Shown: piece by piece, positions 10,501 to 18,637 of the stretch
Layout: each line of letters opens with the position of its first letter
Numbering within the stretch: the first letter of the stretch is position 1
From: Liolophura sinensis
Taxonomy: Eukaryota; Mollusca; Polyplacophora; Chitonida; Chitonidae
Reading direction: 5' to 3'
NCBI RefSeq assembly: GCF_032854445.1
Contig: NC_088302.1
Location: 29,853,979-29,917,978 of the forward strand
Length of the DNA stretch: 64,000 bases
The notes under the pieces: generated by a model
Databases searched by the model: none
Told to the model about the DNA's origin: nothing
Seen by the model: the letters and a program-made list of their open reading frames with translations, nothing else
Made by a program: the position numbers and the translations under genes

Positions 10501-13500
10501 TGGTTAGGTGTAAAGAGAAGCAGTCGCCAGGTTTCAACTATGCCGTGAACTATTTAATCAAGACATCAAAACCATATATAAATCGTTGTTAATTAAAATA
10601 TGCATCTCAGTTGCGCTTTGACTGCAACTGTTTATATGTATATATATGGTCAACCCGGCGATTTTACTCAACACGATGCATATACCCCTGTGTGCATTTA
10701 AAGTACGCGGAAGGGGAAATAAAACTGATGATAAAACACACTTATGTTCATACGATTCGATTTGTTGCTTCAACTCGTTGAATTTGACAAATAGATTGAA
10801 AATAATACAAGCCAATACTTCATAGACAGTTTTGTCGACAGGTTTTGTCAAACGTCTCCAAAATAATATTTAATGCCTCAAATGTTATACTCGAAGAAAT
10901 AAATTAGTCACAGAATAGTGTAACTGTTTCACCAACTTCCCATCACCTGGATGACAACGGTCCTGGCTCCAGCTTGCGTTTCTGTAACATGTGATACTGC
11001 GTTGACCATTGTGGCTAGAGCACAGTTGGCAGACACGGCCTCAGAATCCGCCAAATCCGCCGGGATCTTCACAACAGCAGTGCCTTTACGCAAAACGATA
11101 TGAGTGGCGTAACAACCGTTTAATCCGGTGCCGTCCGTGAGCAAGGTGTGTCCATACTGCAAATGGACACGTATATAAAAAAAACAACAACAATAAAACA
11201 AACTATGACACTGAATGCGCACCAAAAATTCGCCTAAGAAAGTGGATTTTATAAGTATTTTACTTATTTATTTGATTGGTGTTTCACGCTCTACTCAAGA
11301 ATATTTCACTTATACGACGGCGGCCAGCATTATGGTGGGAGGGAACCGGGCAAAGCCCAGGAGAAAACCACGACCATCCTCAGGTTGCTGTAAGATCTTC
11401 CCAAATACGACCGGAGACGAAGTCAGCATGAGTTGGAGTTAAACCCTGGACCCTTTTAGAAGTAAATAATTGTTATGAAATATGATACTTTTGGTGCTGA
11501 TATGCATGTCTTCCAGTTGACAGAATAAGACAAAAAGATTAACTTTACCATGGTCTAAGTTGAAAATCAATATAAATCGATATATTTAACATGCAGTCAC
11601 TAAATTCCACATACTTGAAAGAAAATTGCATCAACTATGGCACTTGCCGATATTATTTTAGATACCACTTCATTTCAACGAAGCCAACAGAGCAGATGGA
11701 GGTATCGAAATCTTAACAAAACTGTGTGGTTGTCAGTAAAGAATACAACTTTCAAAATAGGGATACATGTCTGCATTCTAAACCGCTACATGGTTTCTCA
11801 CGATTTCTCGTGGTTTCTCACGATCGCCTTGACCAACCTTAAATAAATGGATGCATTTTTGTGGTATTCCGTCTCGACACCGCGAACATGATTGACAGCT
11901 GTCAGCCACGCTGAATGTCACCCGATCCCCGGGTCGGAGGCTGTCTTCCTCCCGCCCAGTCGCGATCAACACTTCCCCAACAGCTTCGTGACCCAGGATG
12001 CTGTGTGTGTGAGAAAGTGTGGTTAGTGGGTTGGTGATTCTTAAATTAAAACCAAAGAAATCCTGGGACTGAGATCTAAATGCTGTCCCTCATGCTGACC
12101 AACTTGAGTCGTGTATAGATGGTGTGGGCTGGAAAACACGACAACCCTCTTACATTCGATATTGTTTAAAATCTTTAAAACGTAAGACTTTGATAGTTCT
12201 CACACATTCTGTCGACAACTTTAGCGAAAATTTCAGAGCCACAGGTGAACTAGGATTAAACCAGCAACAAATTATAAAGAGCATTCCTGAAATGAACAAT
12301 GTGCACGGCTTCACTTGTCTGTAGAAATGCGGAGCATTTCAGGGTGTCTAGATTGTGACAGTTTTAATACTATTGAGCCGATGGTGCTGAAATTTGTCTG
12401 ATATCCGTGAAACGATGCATACCAAAACCTCATCTTTCATCTGATGTTTTCGTGAAAGTTGTGTAATAATATATCAATGGATTCGAAAACGAAACCTCAA
12501 TGGTCAAGGGCCTCGCCCTGGTTATAATAATGAAGTCGAGGCATCATCACGTAAACGTAAACGGTTTTCCAAGCTTTCGACCCACTCGCTTGGATCTTTG
12601 GTAAGTGCGTTGCAAACTTGGGAAACCTTAATTTTTGAATCAGTGAGTTGGGGTGCATGAATGCCTCCTTGTTGCATGACAGATTTCCACCGCACTTTCA
12701 TCTAGTGCTGCTTCACTGCAATGACTTTGATACCGAAGGCAAGTAAGCAGCCCCGCCCGAGCCATTATAATGATAGAGGTCAACTAGTCGTTGTACTATC
12801 CCCTTAATGCTGAAAACCAAGCGACGAGGCTAAAACTTCCTTTTTTAAGGTCTTAGGTGTAACCCGACCCAGGCTTGACCCTTGATCTACCGTCCCTGTA
12901 GCGGACGCTCTGCATACTGAGACATCAGGTCCAGCTCTTAATTTTTGTAATGCCTCGATTTCTTCATTATCATTGAACCTACACTCAAAAAAATAATCTG
13001 TTACTATTAACAGAAAGATACTTGTCTGAGTGATGCTAGAACGTTAACTATAACACACAGATTTTATTAAGATTCTATTAGACTAACAGGATGTTATGTT
13101 GAATACGACAGAATAAAGTGCTATAATAACAGATTACATTCTAACATAACTCAGACAACAGACTTCCTGTTAAAATAAACACATTTTTTTAGTGCATATA
13201 AGGGCCTGATTCATCGCTGTAACCATTTGAACCAATGACTTCGAATTAATGAATGATTATGGCTTAACGCCACATCGGCAATATTTCAGCCATATCGTGG
13301 CGAGCCAATGACTTCGATGGCTTTGACTGATTATAGTTGTGACAAATCACAAAGTAGAATGGAGCTGGATTATATAATATAATAATTATATGCACTTAAT
13401 TTATAAACATTGATAGACCCATATCTTGCCTGTAGACAAACACTGAGAGACTGATAGTGCCGAAATGCAGTTTAACACCGAGAGTCACAGAAATCATATG

Positions 13501-13791
13501 GCCAGAACTGTCTTCCATAAAAATATCCGATACCTGTACCACGCTACAGGCCTGTCGTAGCCGTGGTCCTATATAGGCCTATACTTACCTGGGACATGGC
13601 TCGGATCTCATACCCGTCATCGTATGGAGATCTGACCCACATATCGAACAGAGTCGTATTTTTAGCAGAATCTCTCCGTGTTCTGTGGGTGGAGTGTTAA
13701 ATGGCTTCAGTGTAAAACTAGGTTTATGATCATTCAGCATTCCATGAAATACTAGCCCGATGCACTTGACGCTTTTTGGTCCGACTGCCAT
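7332..13791 (-). CDS. Zinc-dependent alcohol dehydrogenase-like protein (MDR superfamily), gene-level entry
   Basis: Six coding exons join to 1095 nt, 364 residues plus stop: 13589-13791, 11838-12000, 10947-11156, 9098-9236, 8331-8528, 7332-7513. Every intron is GT/AG and all phases agree. Order of motifs: CSICGSDLHTMTG near residue 60 (catalytic zinc Cys, then His), ILGHE (catalytic), DSCQSCSRC..C (four structural-zinc cysteines), GSGLLGLYG (Rossmann GxGxxG) with acidic CTDID that favours NAD over NADP, DVVVEVCGDPKV, and the C-terminal IHNYSPRHL. It should oxidise or reduce a small alcohol or polyol with NAD; substrate unknown. The IRG-xHNY and YATHIVLRKGTA stretches recall the TM0436-like subgroup of bacterial and animal MDR proteins (from memory). 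The gene is divergent from TTI2, less than 1 kb away. Confidence 0.93.
8331..8528 (-). CDS. Dehydrogenase exon 5
   Basis: Acceptor TATCTCAG|GTGACTG; encodes DSVDVVVEVCGDPKVIQHG, then LLRPGGTYILVGMV and IIRKCMVIRG; donor AAGAG|GTGAGT, phase 1. Confidence 0.92.
8936..9070 (+). mobile_element. SINE-A, truncated and internally deleted
   Basis: Has GCTTCCTCTCCGGCCGTAC and GGATGGTCGTGGGTTT, then jumps to AAAACACCAAAGAGATAAAT. It lies in dehydrogenase intron 4, just after exon 4. Confidence 0.85.
9098..9236 (-). CDS. Dehydrogenase exon 4 (NAD-binding glycine motif)
   Basis: Acceptor CTTCAG|GGTTCGGGA; encodes GSGLLGLYGCALF and HVYCTDIDNTRLE; donor ACTG|GTAATC, phase 1. A SINE-A fragment begins only about 27 bp downstream of the donor. 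Confidence 0.92.
9399..9660. repeat. Direct repeat copy 1 in dehydrogenase intron 3
   Basis: Shares ACCAAAGAA, AAAGAGAAGCAGTC, ATCTCAGTTGCGCTTTGA and CAACACRATG in the same order with 10447-10705, about 1 kb away in the same intron. It is a local duplication or two insertions of an unknown repeat. Confidence 0.75.
10447..10705. repeat. Direct repeat copy 2 in dehydrogenase intron 3
   Basis: Partner of 9399-9660; the central 18-bp word ATCTCAGTTGCGCTTTGA is identical. Flanks are diverged. No tRNA-like head or inverted termini were found. Confidence 0.75.
10947..11156 (-). CDS. Dehydrogenase exon 3
   Basis: Acceptor CATTTGCAG|TATGGACAC; 70 codons from YGHTLLTDGTGLNGCYATH to TVVIQ; donor ATCCAG|GTGATG. 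Both ends are in phase 0. Confidence 0.92.
11261..11447 (-). mobile_element. SINE-A, 5'-truncated
   Basis: TTTATTTGATTGGTGTTTCACG through GCGGCCAGCATTATGGTGG to GCATGAGTTGGAGTTAAACC; the tRNA head beyond the B box is absent. Sits in dehydrogenase intron 2. Confidence 0.9.
11838..12000 (-). CDS. Dehydrogenase exon 2 (GHE and structural zinc)
   Basis: Acceptor CACACACAG|CATCCTGGG; encodes ILGHEAVGEV and the SCQSCSRCRDGIPQKC zinc lobe, ending HLFK at AAG|GTTGGT in phase 0. The donor is weaker than its neighbours. Confidence 0.9.
12638..12936 (-). mobile_element. SINE-B copy 1, tRNA-derived, with target-site duplication
   Basis: Second SINE family. On the minus strand the right end reads as a tRNA head: GATGTCTCAGTATGCAGAGC (A box) and CTGGGTCGGGTTACACC (B box). 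The body shares CCCGCCCGAGCCATTAT and GATTTCCACC with 18186-18509. Flanks CTTAATTTTTG at 12627-12637 and 12937-12947 are identical, showing retroposition. It lies in dehydrogenase intron 1. Confidence 0.85.
12982..13194. mobile_element. Non-autonomous DNA element with long terminal inverted repeats
   Basis: Begins CACTCAAAAAAAT and ends ATTTTTTTAGTG. Inverted similarity extends inward about 75-80 bp through TTAACAG, TTGTCTGAGT and GTTAGAA-like words. No coding capacity. It lies in dehydrogenase intron 1, just 5' of SINE-B copy 1 in the gene's direction. Confidence 0.7.
13240..13310 (-). repeat. Fragment related to the SINE 3' domain
   Basis: GATTATGGCTTAACGCC followed by GCAATATTTCAGCCATATCG parallels the SINE-A tail GATTGGTGTTTTACGCC / GAATATTTCACTTATACG. 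It looks like a diverged relative rather than a SINE-A copy. Confidence 0.5.
13589..13791 (-). CDS. Dehydrogenase exon 1 (start codon, catalytic zinc site)
   Basis: Begins at ATG 13791-13789, the first in-frame ATG; the frame stays open upstream without another ATG. Encodes MAVGPKSVKCIGLVFHG through CSICGSDLHTMTGMRSEPCP. Donor CCCAG|GTAAGTAT. Ends in phase 2. Confidence 0.88.
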
Positions 13792-14034
13792 GCTGCCATT
13801 CTTTATATAGACTACTTGGATGACTCGGAGAACGGCATGCACTGACGCAGTCTACAAGCAACCTTTGGTCTATTTATGTGTTCTGATATGGTGGATCATT
13901 GTTGCCATATATACATTGAGGATATTTATATAGGGCGTACAAAACCGATTTTTGCGTGTTTTAGTTTCGTTCGTAATATAATCCACGACATTTCGACGCG
14001 CGACATTTCGGCACACATTCTGTGGCTGGACCTT

Positions 14035-14271
14035 TCTCTACGCGCAATGACCCATCAAGAGCCTCCCACCTATGGGGTCGCTATGAGTTCAAGTCCAGTT
14101 CATGTTGACTTCCTCTCCGGCCTAGATTTGAGATCTACGTCATTCTTCCCAGCTTAGCTTTCAGAAATACAGTTTACTACCACCGTAATGCTGGCCACCG
14201 TCATATACGTGAAAATATTCTTGAATACGCCTAAAAACACCAATCAAATAAATAAATAAATGGGATAATTA
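14035..14271 (+). mobile_element. SINE-A, degraded, with B box
   Basis: Contains GTCGCTATGAGTTCAAGTCC, CTTCCTCTCCGGCC, an altered body, and AAACACCAATCAAATAAATA. It lies in the space between the divergent dehydrogenase and TTI2 genes. Confidence 0.88.
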
Positions 14272-14690
14272 TCTGTCCTATTATTTAACTTCCATCATAT
14301 ATCCACCTTCTTTGACAGAGGCGAAAACTAGATAAGTATGCTTTAATTTACTCAGCGTGACGATATATCATTTTAAAAGGGATTATGTCGTCACAGAATG
14401 GGGAAAATGAAAACTTGGCTACAATTTGTGTGATTCCAGCTGCTATATATATAGTCTATAGCACACGATGAAAAAGCATGAATCGTGCAGTTCATGTAAA
14501 ATTTTACTACTTTTATTGTATACGTACAAAAAAGAAGTTGCATAGATAGTTGCATAGGGCGTTATCGGAACCAGAAGTTGAGGGCTCTCGTTATCCATGC
14601 AAAATATTTGTCTGGTAACATAGCAAAAATCTGAAAATGATCTGAAAGCAGTGTGATGTTGGGCTAGAAGACGAACATTCGCAACTTGCT
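14272..14690. other. Presumed shared promoter region of TTI2 and dehydrogenase
   Basis: No gene. The two genes start back to back (dehydrogenase ATG at 13791, TTI2 first exon ending at 14799), so regulatory DNA must lie here, but I see no convincing TATA or initiator. Confidence 0.35.
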
Positions 14691-14739
14691 TACGTCCCTT
14701 GAACAGACCTCTGTAGTGTGCAGACGACTCCAGTGGAAA

Positions 14740-14772
14740 ATGAAACTGTTCGTTTTCATGTTAGTATGCTGA
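14740..14772 (+). promoter_or_regulatory. Short upstream ORF in the TTI2 5' leader (10 codons)
   Basis: ATG AAA CTG TTC ... TGC TGA lies in the putative non-coding first exon, entirely upstream of the TTI2 start. It could lower translation of TTI2. It depends on the leader exon being real. Confidence 0.35.
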
Positions 14773-14799
14773 GGTTTTTGATCTGTTTGGCTTTTTCAG

Positions 14800-15373
14800 G
14801 TAAGTTTCTGTTGTGGTCTGTTTATTTTTATATATCTTAATAGAAACGTCCATCCGTAATATTATAAGATGCTAGTGCTAGCTTAAATATTACCTGGGCG
14901 TAGCGAAAACCGCACCCTTTACAACGCATTCTTCATTATTTGATTTGCGGCTCAAATTATGCACCAATTTTTTAACGAGCACTAACTCGTTGAAGACATT
15001 GAAGATTATGGGTTTGTCCACCAGAAATTGGATCCAAAATACATGAAGTTGTATGATTATCGCAAAATAGCATGGAATACATTCGTTCAGTTAAAATTAA
15101 ACGTTGAGGTCTATTTTCAACGACCTCGACGTTTAATTTAATGAACTAGAAACAGCTCGGCAAGTTCAGGTAGATCTAATGTTGTTTCAAAATTCTAGCA
15201 TTCATCTAATGAACTAGGAACCATTCTAATGTTCAAACCATGGCAGTTGTAACAATCCTTATGAATTTATCCGGTTTGAATAAAAAAAATAAACTTTTTC
15301 CATATAACCTGAGGTGACTTAGTTTGTGTAAGTATATTGCACTTGATAGTACAGCTGTTTCTCTTTTTTTCAG
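14800..15373 (+). other. Candidate 5'UTR intron of TTI2
   Basis: Donor TTTTTCAG|GTAAGTTTC at 14799/14800 and acceptor CTCTTTTTTTCAG at 15361-15373, both strong. The next exon starts at 15374, 80 nt before the ATG. Confidence 0.6.
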
Positions 15374-15453
15374 GGGATAACCTGCTATTAAGTGGGTAAA
15401 GAACATTACTGTGCAAACGATAGAAGTTTACTTAAGTACGAGAGGATTACACA

Positions 15454-17025
15454 ATGGATTTTAAAACAGATGATCTTGAGGCATTTAAATGCCTGTTAAC
15501 CAGCTGGGATTCATCTGCTGAACCCAGGCAGTCAGCTGATATGATTTGTGAGAAACTGAAACAAATCAGCAGTGTGGATGTGATCTGTTACCTAGCCGTA
15601 GTGAGAGATGTGAAATGGGATATCAGTCACACCAAATCTCTCTGTTATTGCTTGACAGTTGGGTCTGAACAGTGGTTGAAACCAGCAGTGGATAGGTACA
15701 AAGAAAGCAAGGAATTTCAAAAGCACTATTGGTCAGTTTTGGGAAAGACACTATGGTTTTCTGAAATCCCAGAGCTATCAGATGCTGAATATTACGAGTA
15801 TGACAAGGCAGACTTTAACGAATGTGCAGAAAAGTCTGCGTGCACCATGCGATTCTGTGTGACACTGTTCAAACTACTGATGGATCTCCATGAAGACAGG
15901 CTCCTTAAGGATATAATGAAGCATTTGGGGGCATACATAACTGTGTTGATTATCACGAACTGTGAGACAGCACCATGGACTAGCAATAGTGCCATTCAAA
16001 TGTCAGAAAAGTTGAGAGACCTTCTAATGAATTTTTATGGCTGTGATTGCATGGCTGATTTGCTGAAGCTATGTCTGGAACTTGATTCTGCAGCAGACAC
16101 TGAGCAGGTGCTACCAAATACCTTACTGCAGCTAACATTCAATTATTTACGGCCAAGGGTAAGAAAGGAAAAGTGGAAACAAAACCCATCCTATATGAAA
16201 TGTTTTGTCAAGTGTCTCTGTTACATCTGGCTGCCTGACCTTGGGGAATACCTAGACAGTGTGTTACCTGTGTCCTTGACCTTAGTAGATGATCACATGA
16301 CCCAGAACAAAGTCTTAGGCCTAAAGTGTCTCTCACATATTATCAGGAACACTTCTCGGACTGAGTTACAGTGGCAGTGCCGTGCAGATGTCATTTATGA
16401 AGCAGTTAAACTCCAGCTGTATTCAAAGGAAGTAGTTCTCCTGGAACTTGCTATCCCCGGCATGTTGTCCATATTGGAGGTTGTGGAACCCTATTATAAG
16501 CCTGTAGAACCACTTGAGTTGACACCGCGTAAATATGATCAGATATTTAGTATGCTTTTATTCAGTGCTGAAATGGAGTCCCTTATCGCAGTTCGGCGGA
16601 CTTACACTCAACATTTAGGCGCCTTCATTGCACGGATGAGTGTGGCAGCTGTAAAACACAGCAGACGATTTTTACGACTCGTCACTGCTTACCTGGAAAC
16701 ATATGACGGACCCGAGGAAACATCTCGATTAAACACGCTGGAAATGTTGAATACTTTCATCACCCAGGCTTGGCCACGGATTCCACACCGTGTACCTGCA
16801 ATTGTTAAAACTTTGCTCCGCCTCATGTACGATGTGTCCTTGGACTCGAGTCTTACACCTGTCAGTGTTAAACAAGAGTTGATGAAGAAAGCCAGGTGTA
16901 GTCTGGAGCTTCTACAATGTGTAGCTCCCACCCAGCTGAATAACTGTCTGAATCAGATGTTAGAAATAGAGACCACACCCCAATGTGTTACCATAATGAA
17001 AGAATTGTTGGCTCCAGTTAGCTGA
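15454..17025 (+). CDS. TTI2: TELO2-interacting protein 2 (TTI2), intronless coding region
   Basis: TTI2 is the third subunit of the TELO2-TTI1-TTI2 (TTT) co-chaperone, which works with HSP90/R2TP to fold and stabilise PIKKs (mTOR, ATM, ATR, DNA-PKcs, SMG1, TRRAP). The single frame gives 523 residues, close to the 508 of human TTI2. It is all-alpha, HEAT-like. The C-terminal half aligns by eye with human TTI2: YLRPRVRKEKWKQNPS (about 230-245), DDHMTQNKVLGLKCLSHI, VRRTYTQHLGAFI, YLETYDGPEETSRL (about 411-424), and the LTPVSVKQEL segment near the end. ACACAATGG is a good start context. Vertebrate TTI2 coding regions have several introns; here there are none, with one intron only in the leader. 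Upstream is a divergent dehydrogenase, downstream the convergent SNX27. Confidence 0.95.
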   Translation: MDFKTDDLEAFKCLLTSWDSSAEPRQSADMICEKLKQISSVDVICYLAVVRDVKWDISHTKSLCYCLTVGSEQWLKPAVDRYKESKEFQKHYWSVLGKTLWFSEIPELSDAEYYEYDKADFNECAEKSACTMRFCVTLFKLLMDLHEDRLLKDIMKHLGAYITVLIITNCETAPWTSNSAIQMSEKLRDLLMNFYGCDCMADLLKLCLELDSAADTEQVLPNTLLQLTFNYLRPRVRKEKWKQNPSYMKCFVKCLCYIWLPDLGEYLDSVLPVSLTLVDDHMTQNKVLGLKCLSHIIRNTSRTELQWQCRADVIYEAVKLQLYSKEVVLLELAIPGMLSILEVVEPYYKPVEPLELTPRKYDQIFSMLLFSAEMESLIAVRRTYTQHLGAFIARMSVAAVKHSRRFLRLVTAYLETYDGPEETSRLNTLEMLNTFITQAWPRIPHRVPAIVKTLLRLMYDVSLDSSLTPVSVKQELMKKARCSLELLQCVAPTQLNNCLNQMLEIETTPQCVTIMKELLAPVS

Positions 17026-17064
17026 ATAAATTCAAATTTGAGAATTTCAAACAGTGCTAATAAA
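17025..17064 (+). terminator. TTI2 polyadenylation signals
   Basis: Two AATAAA hexamers, at 17025-17030 (overlapping the last base of the TGA stop) and 17059-17064. The second is the better placed; either gives a very short 3'UTR. Confidence 0.6.
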
Positions 17065-17184
17065 TTCTTGTCAAACATCCCAAAACACCAAAAGCTTTGA
17101 TTTATTGATCATTGTATTTTAGCAAAAGTTTGGCCAGTTTTATAAAGCACATAAAGACCTTAAAATCACTATTGATGTCATATC

Positions 17185-17335
17185 TGTTTATTTATTTATT
17201 TATTTGATTTGTGTTTTACACCGTACTCAAGAATATTTCACGTATACGACAGTGGCCGGCATTATGGTTTAAGGAAACCGGGCAGAGCCAGGGTAAACCC
17301 TTGACCATCCACAGGCTGCTCTTCCTTCCCAGGTA
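17185..17335 (-). mobile_element. SINE-A, 5'-truncated
   Basis: TTTATTTGATTTGTGTTTTACACC through CAGCATTATGG-like text and GACCATCCACAGG; ends at CTTCCCAGG without the head. It lies just beyond the TTI2 3' end. Confidence 0.88.
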
Positions 17336-17675
17336 TGGCTTGACATATTTAAGTTTTCCTGATAAGATATGAATCAAACTTCACAAAAATATCCTTAAGC
17401 AGCCCTGTGAGGTGGATGAATCAGTCAAAATGAAGTAAAAAGTGTCACTCAAAAAGAGCTAACCTTTAGGTGAAATACAGCAATGCAGGTACAAGCTTAT
17501 CCTTTATCATTTTATTTATCATATAACTAAAAAACACTATGCCAGAAACATCAGACATCATACCCCAACAGTCATGTCCTAATGACACCAGTCTGACCTT
17601 TTCTTCACCTCTGCTGTGAGTCAAGCAGTGTAGTATCAAGATTACCAAGTTTAAGTCCTAATCATGGCCAGAAAT

Positions 17676-17855
17676 GGAACTGAGCATCTTATACAAGGTG
17701 GAAGCATGACCTCTCTGTGACCAGAATTGGAACTGAACCTCTCTTATACGAGGTGGAAGCATTTTCACTCTATACTAGGTGGAAGCATGACCTCTTTGAC
17801 GTCTCTGTCACCAGAACTGAACCTCTCTTATACGAGGTGGAAGCATGGCCCCTCT
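17676..17855. repeat. Irregular tandem repeat, about 3 units
   Basis: The phrases GAACTGAACCTCTCTTATAC, GAGGTGGAAGCATG and CCTCTCTGTGACCAGAA recur at about 50-bp spacing with one degenerate unit. Confidence 0.7.
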
Positions 17856-18185
17856 CTCACCACAGTGACATTTCATGCGAAGAATGAAGGATGATAAATA
17901 CAGGATTGGTTTTACACTGGAATGGATGGTAGAAAAATGGCAATTTTTTACTCTGTTCATAGAATAAGAACACTGTGGTAAAGTATAAAGTTCATGTACA
18001 CGTGTATGACCTGCTCGTCGGGAAATTGTAGTCTCACGAAATTCAACAACTAACAGACAACCGATATGCCAAAAAACAGCCAAAAGGAGGGTTTTGGATT
18101 GCTTATGGGTGTTTCCACAGGGTTGAATTCAGCTTTCTCTGTCAAAATGTGTGACTGACACATTTGACATTGATCATAAAAGTGA

Positions 18186-18509
18186 GTACTTGGGGTTTAA
18201 CTTATCAATTTTTTTAGTCACATGACAACAAAGGAATCCTTCAGGACAGATTTCCACCACTCCTTTATCTAGTGCTGCTTCACTGAAACGACTTACTGAA
18301 TGCAAATAAGACGCCCCGCCCGAGCCATTATACTGATACGGGTCAACCAGTTGTTGTACTATCCCCTGCATGCTGGACGCCAAGCGATGTAGTTACAACT
18401 TCCTCTTTTTAAGTCAGAGGTGTCAGAGGTGTGACTCGACCCAGGATTGACCTGGGTGGATCTACTGCTCACGAAGCGGACGCTCTGACAACTGTGCTGT
18501 CGGGGCCAG
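18186..18509 (-). mobile_element. SINE-B copy 2, full length, with perfect target-site duplication
   Basis: On the minus strand it begins with a tRNA-like head (CAGCACAGTTGTCAGAGCG; CTGGGTCGAGTCAC B box). It continues through the body shared with 12638-12936 (CCCGCCCGAGCCATTATACT in plus orientation) and ends in CTAAAAAAATTGATAAGTTA. A perfect 15-bp duplication TGATCATAAAAGTGA lies at 18171-18185 and 18510-18524. Confidence 0.9.
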
Positions 18510-18631
18510 TGATCATAAAAGTGAAATACATGTGTAATCCCATATATGGCATTGGACAGTTCGTACTTGGATGGAATTTATGATTTGACAAAGTCAAGGC
18601 AATTATTTTCATAAGCTTTATGTATTTCAAG

Positions 18632-18637
18632 TTTATT
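18632..18637 (-). terminator. Candidate SNX27 polyadenylation signal
   Basis: AATAAA on the minus strand, at the far end of the gene-free tract after the SNX27 stop and before the TTI2 side. Other minus-strand hexamers exist, so the true site is open. Confidence 0.3.

Noticed and set aside
13803-13812. TATA box (TATATAAAG on minus) for the dehydrogenase
   Set aside because: It is only about 12 bp before the start codon, so transcription from it would begin inside the coding region.
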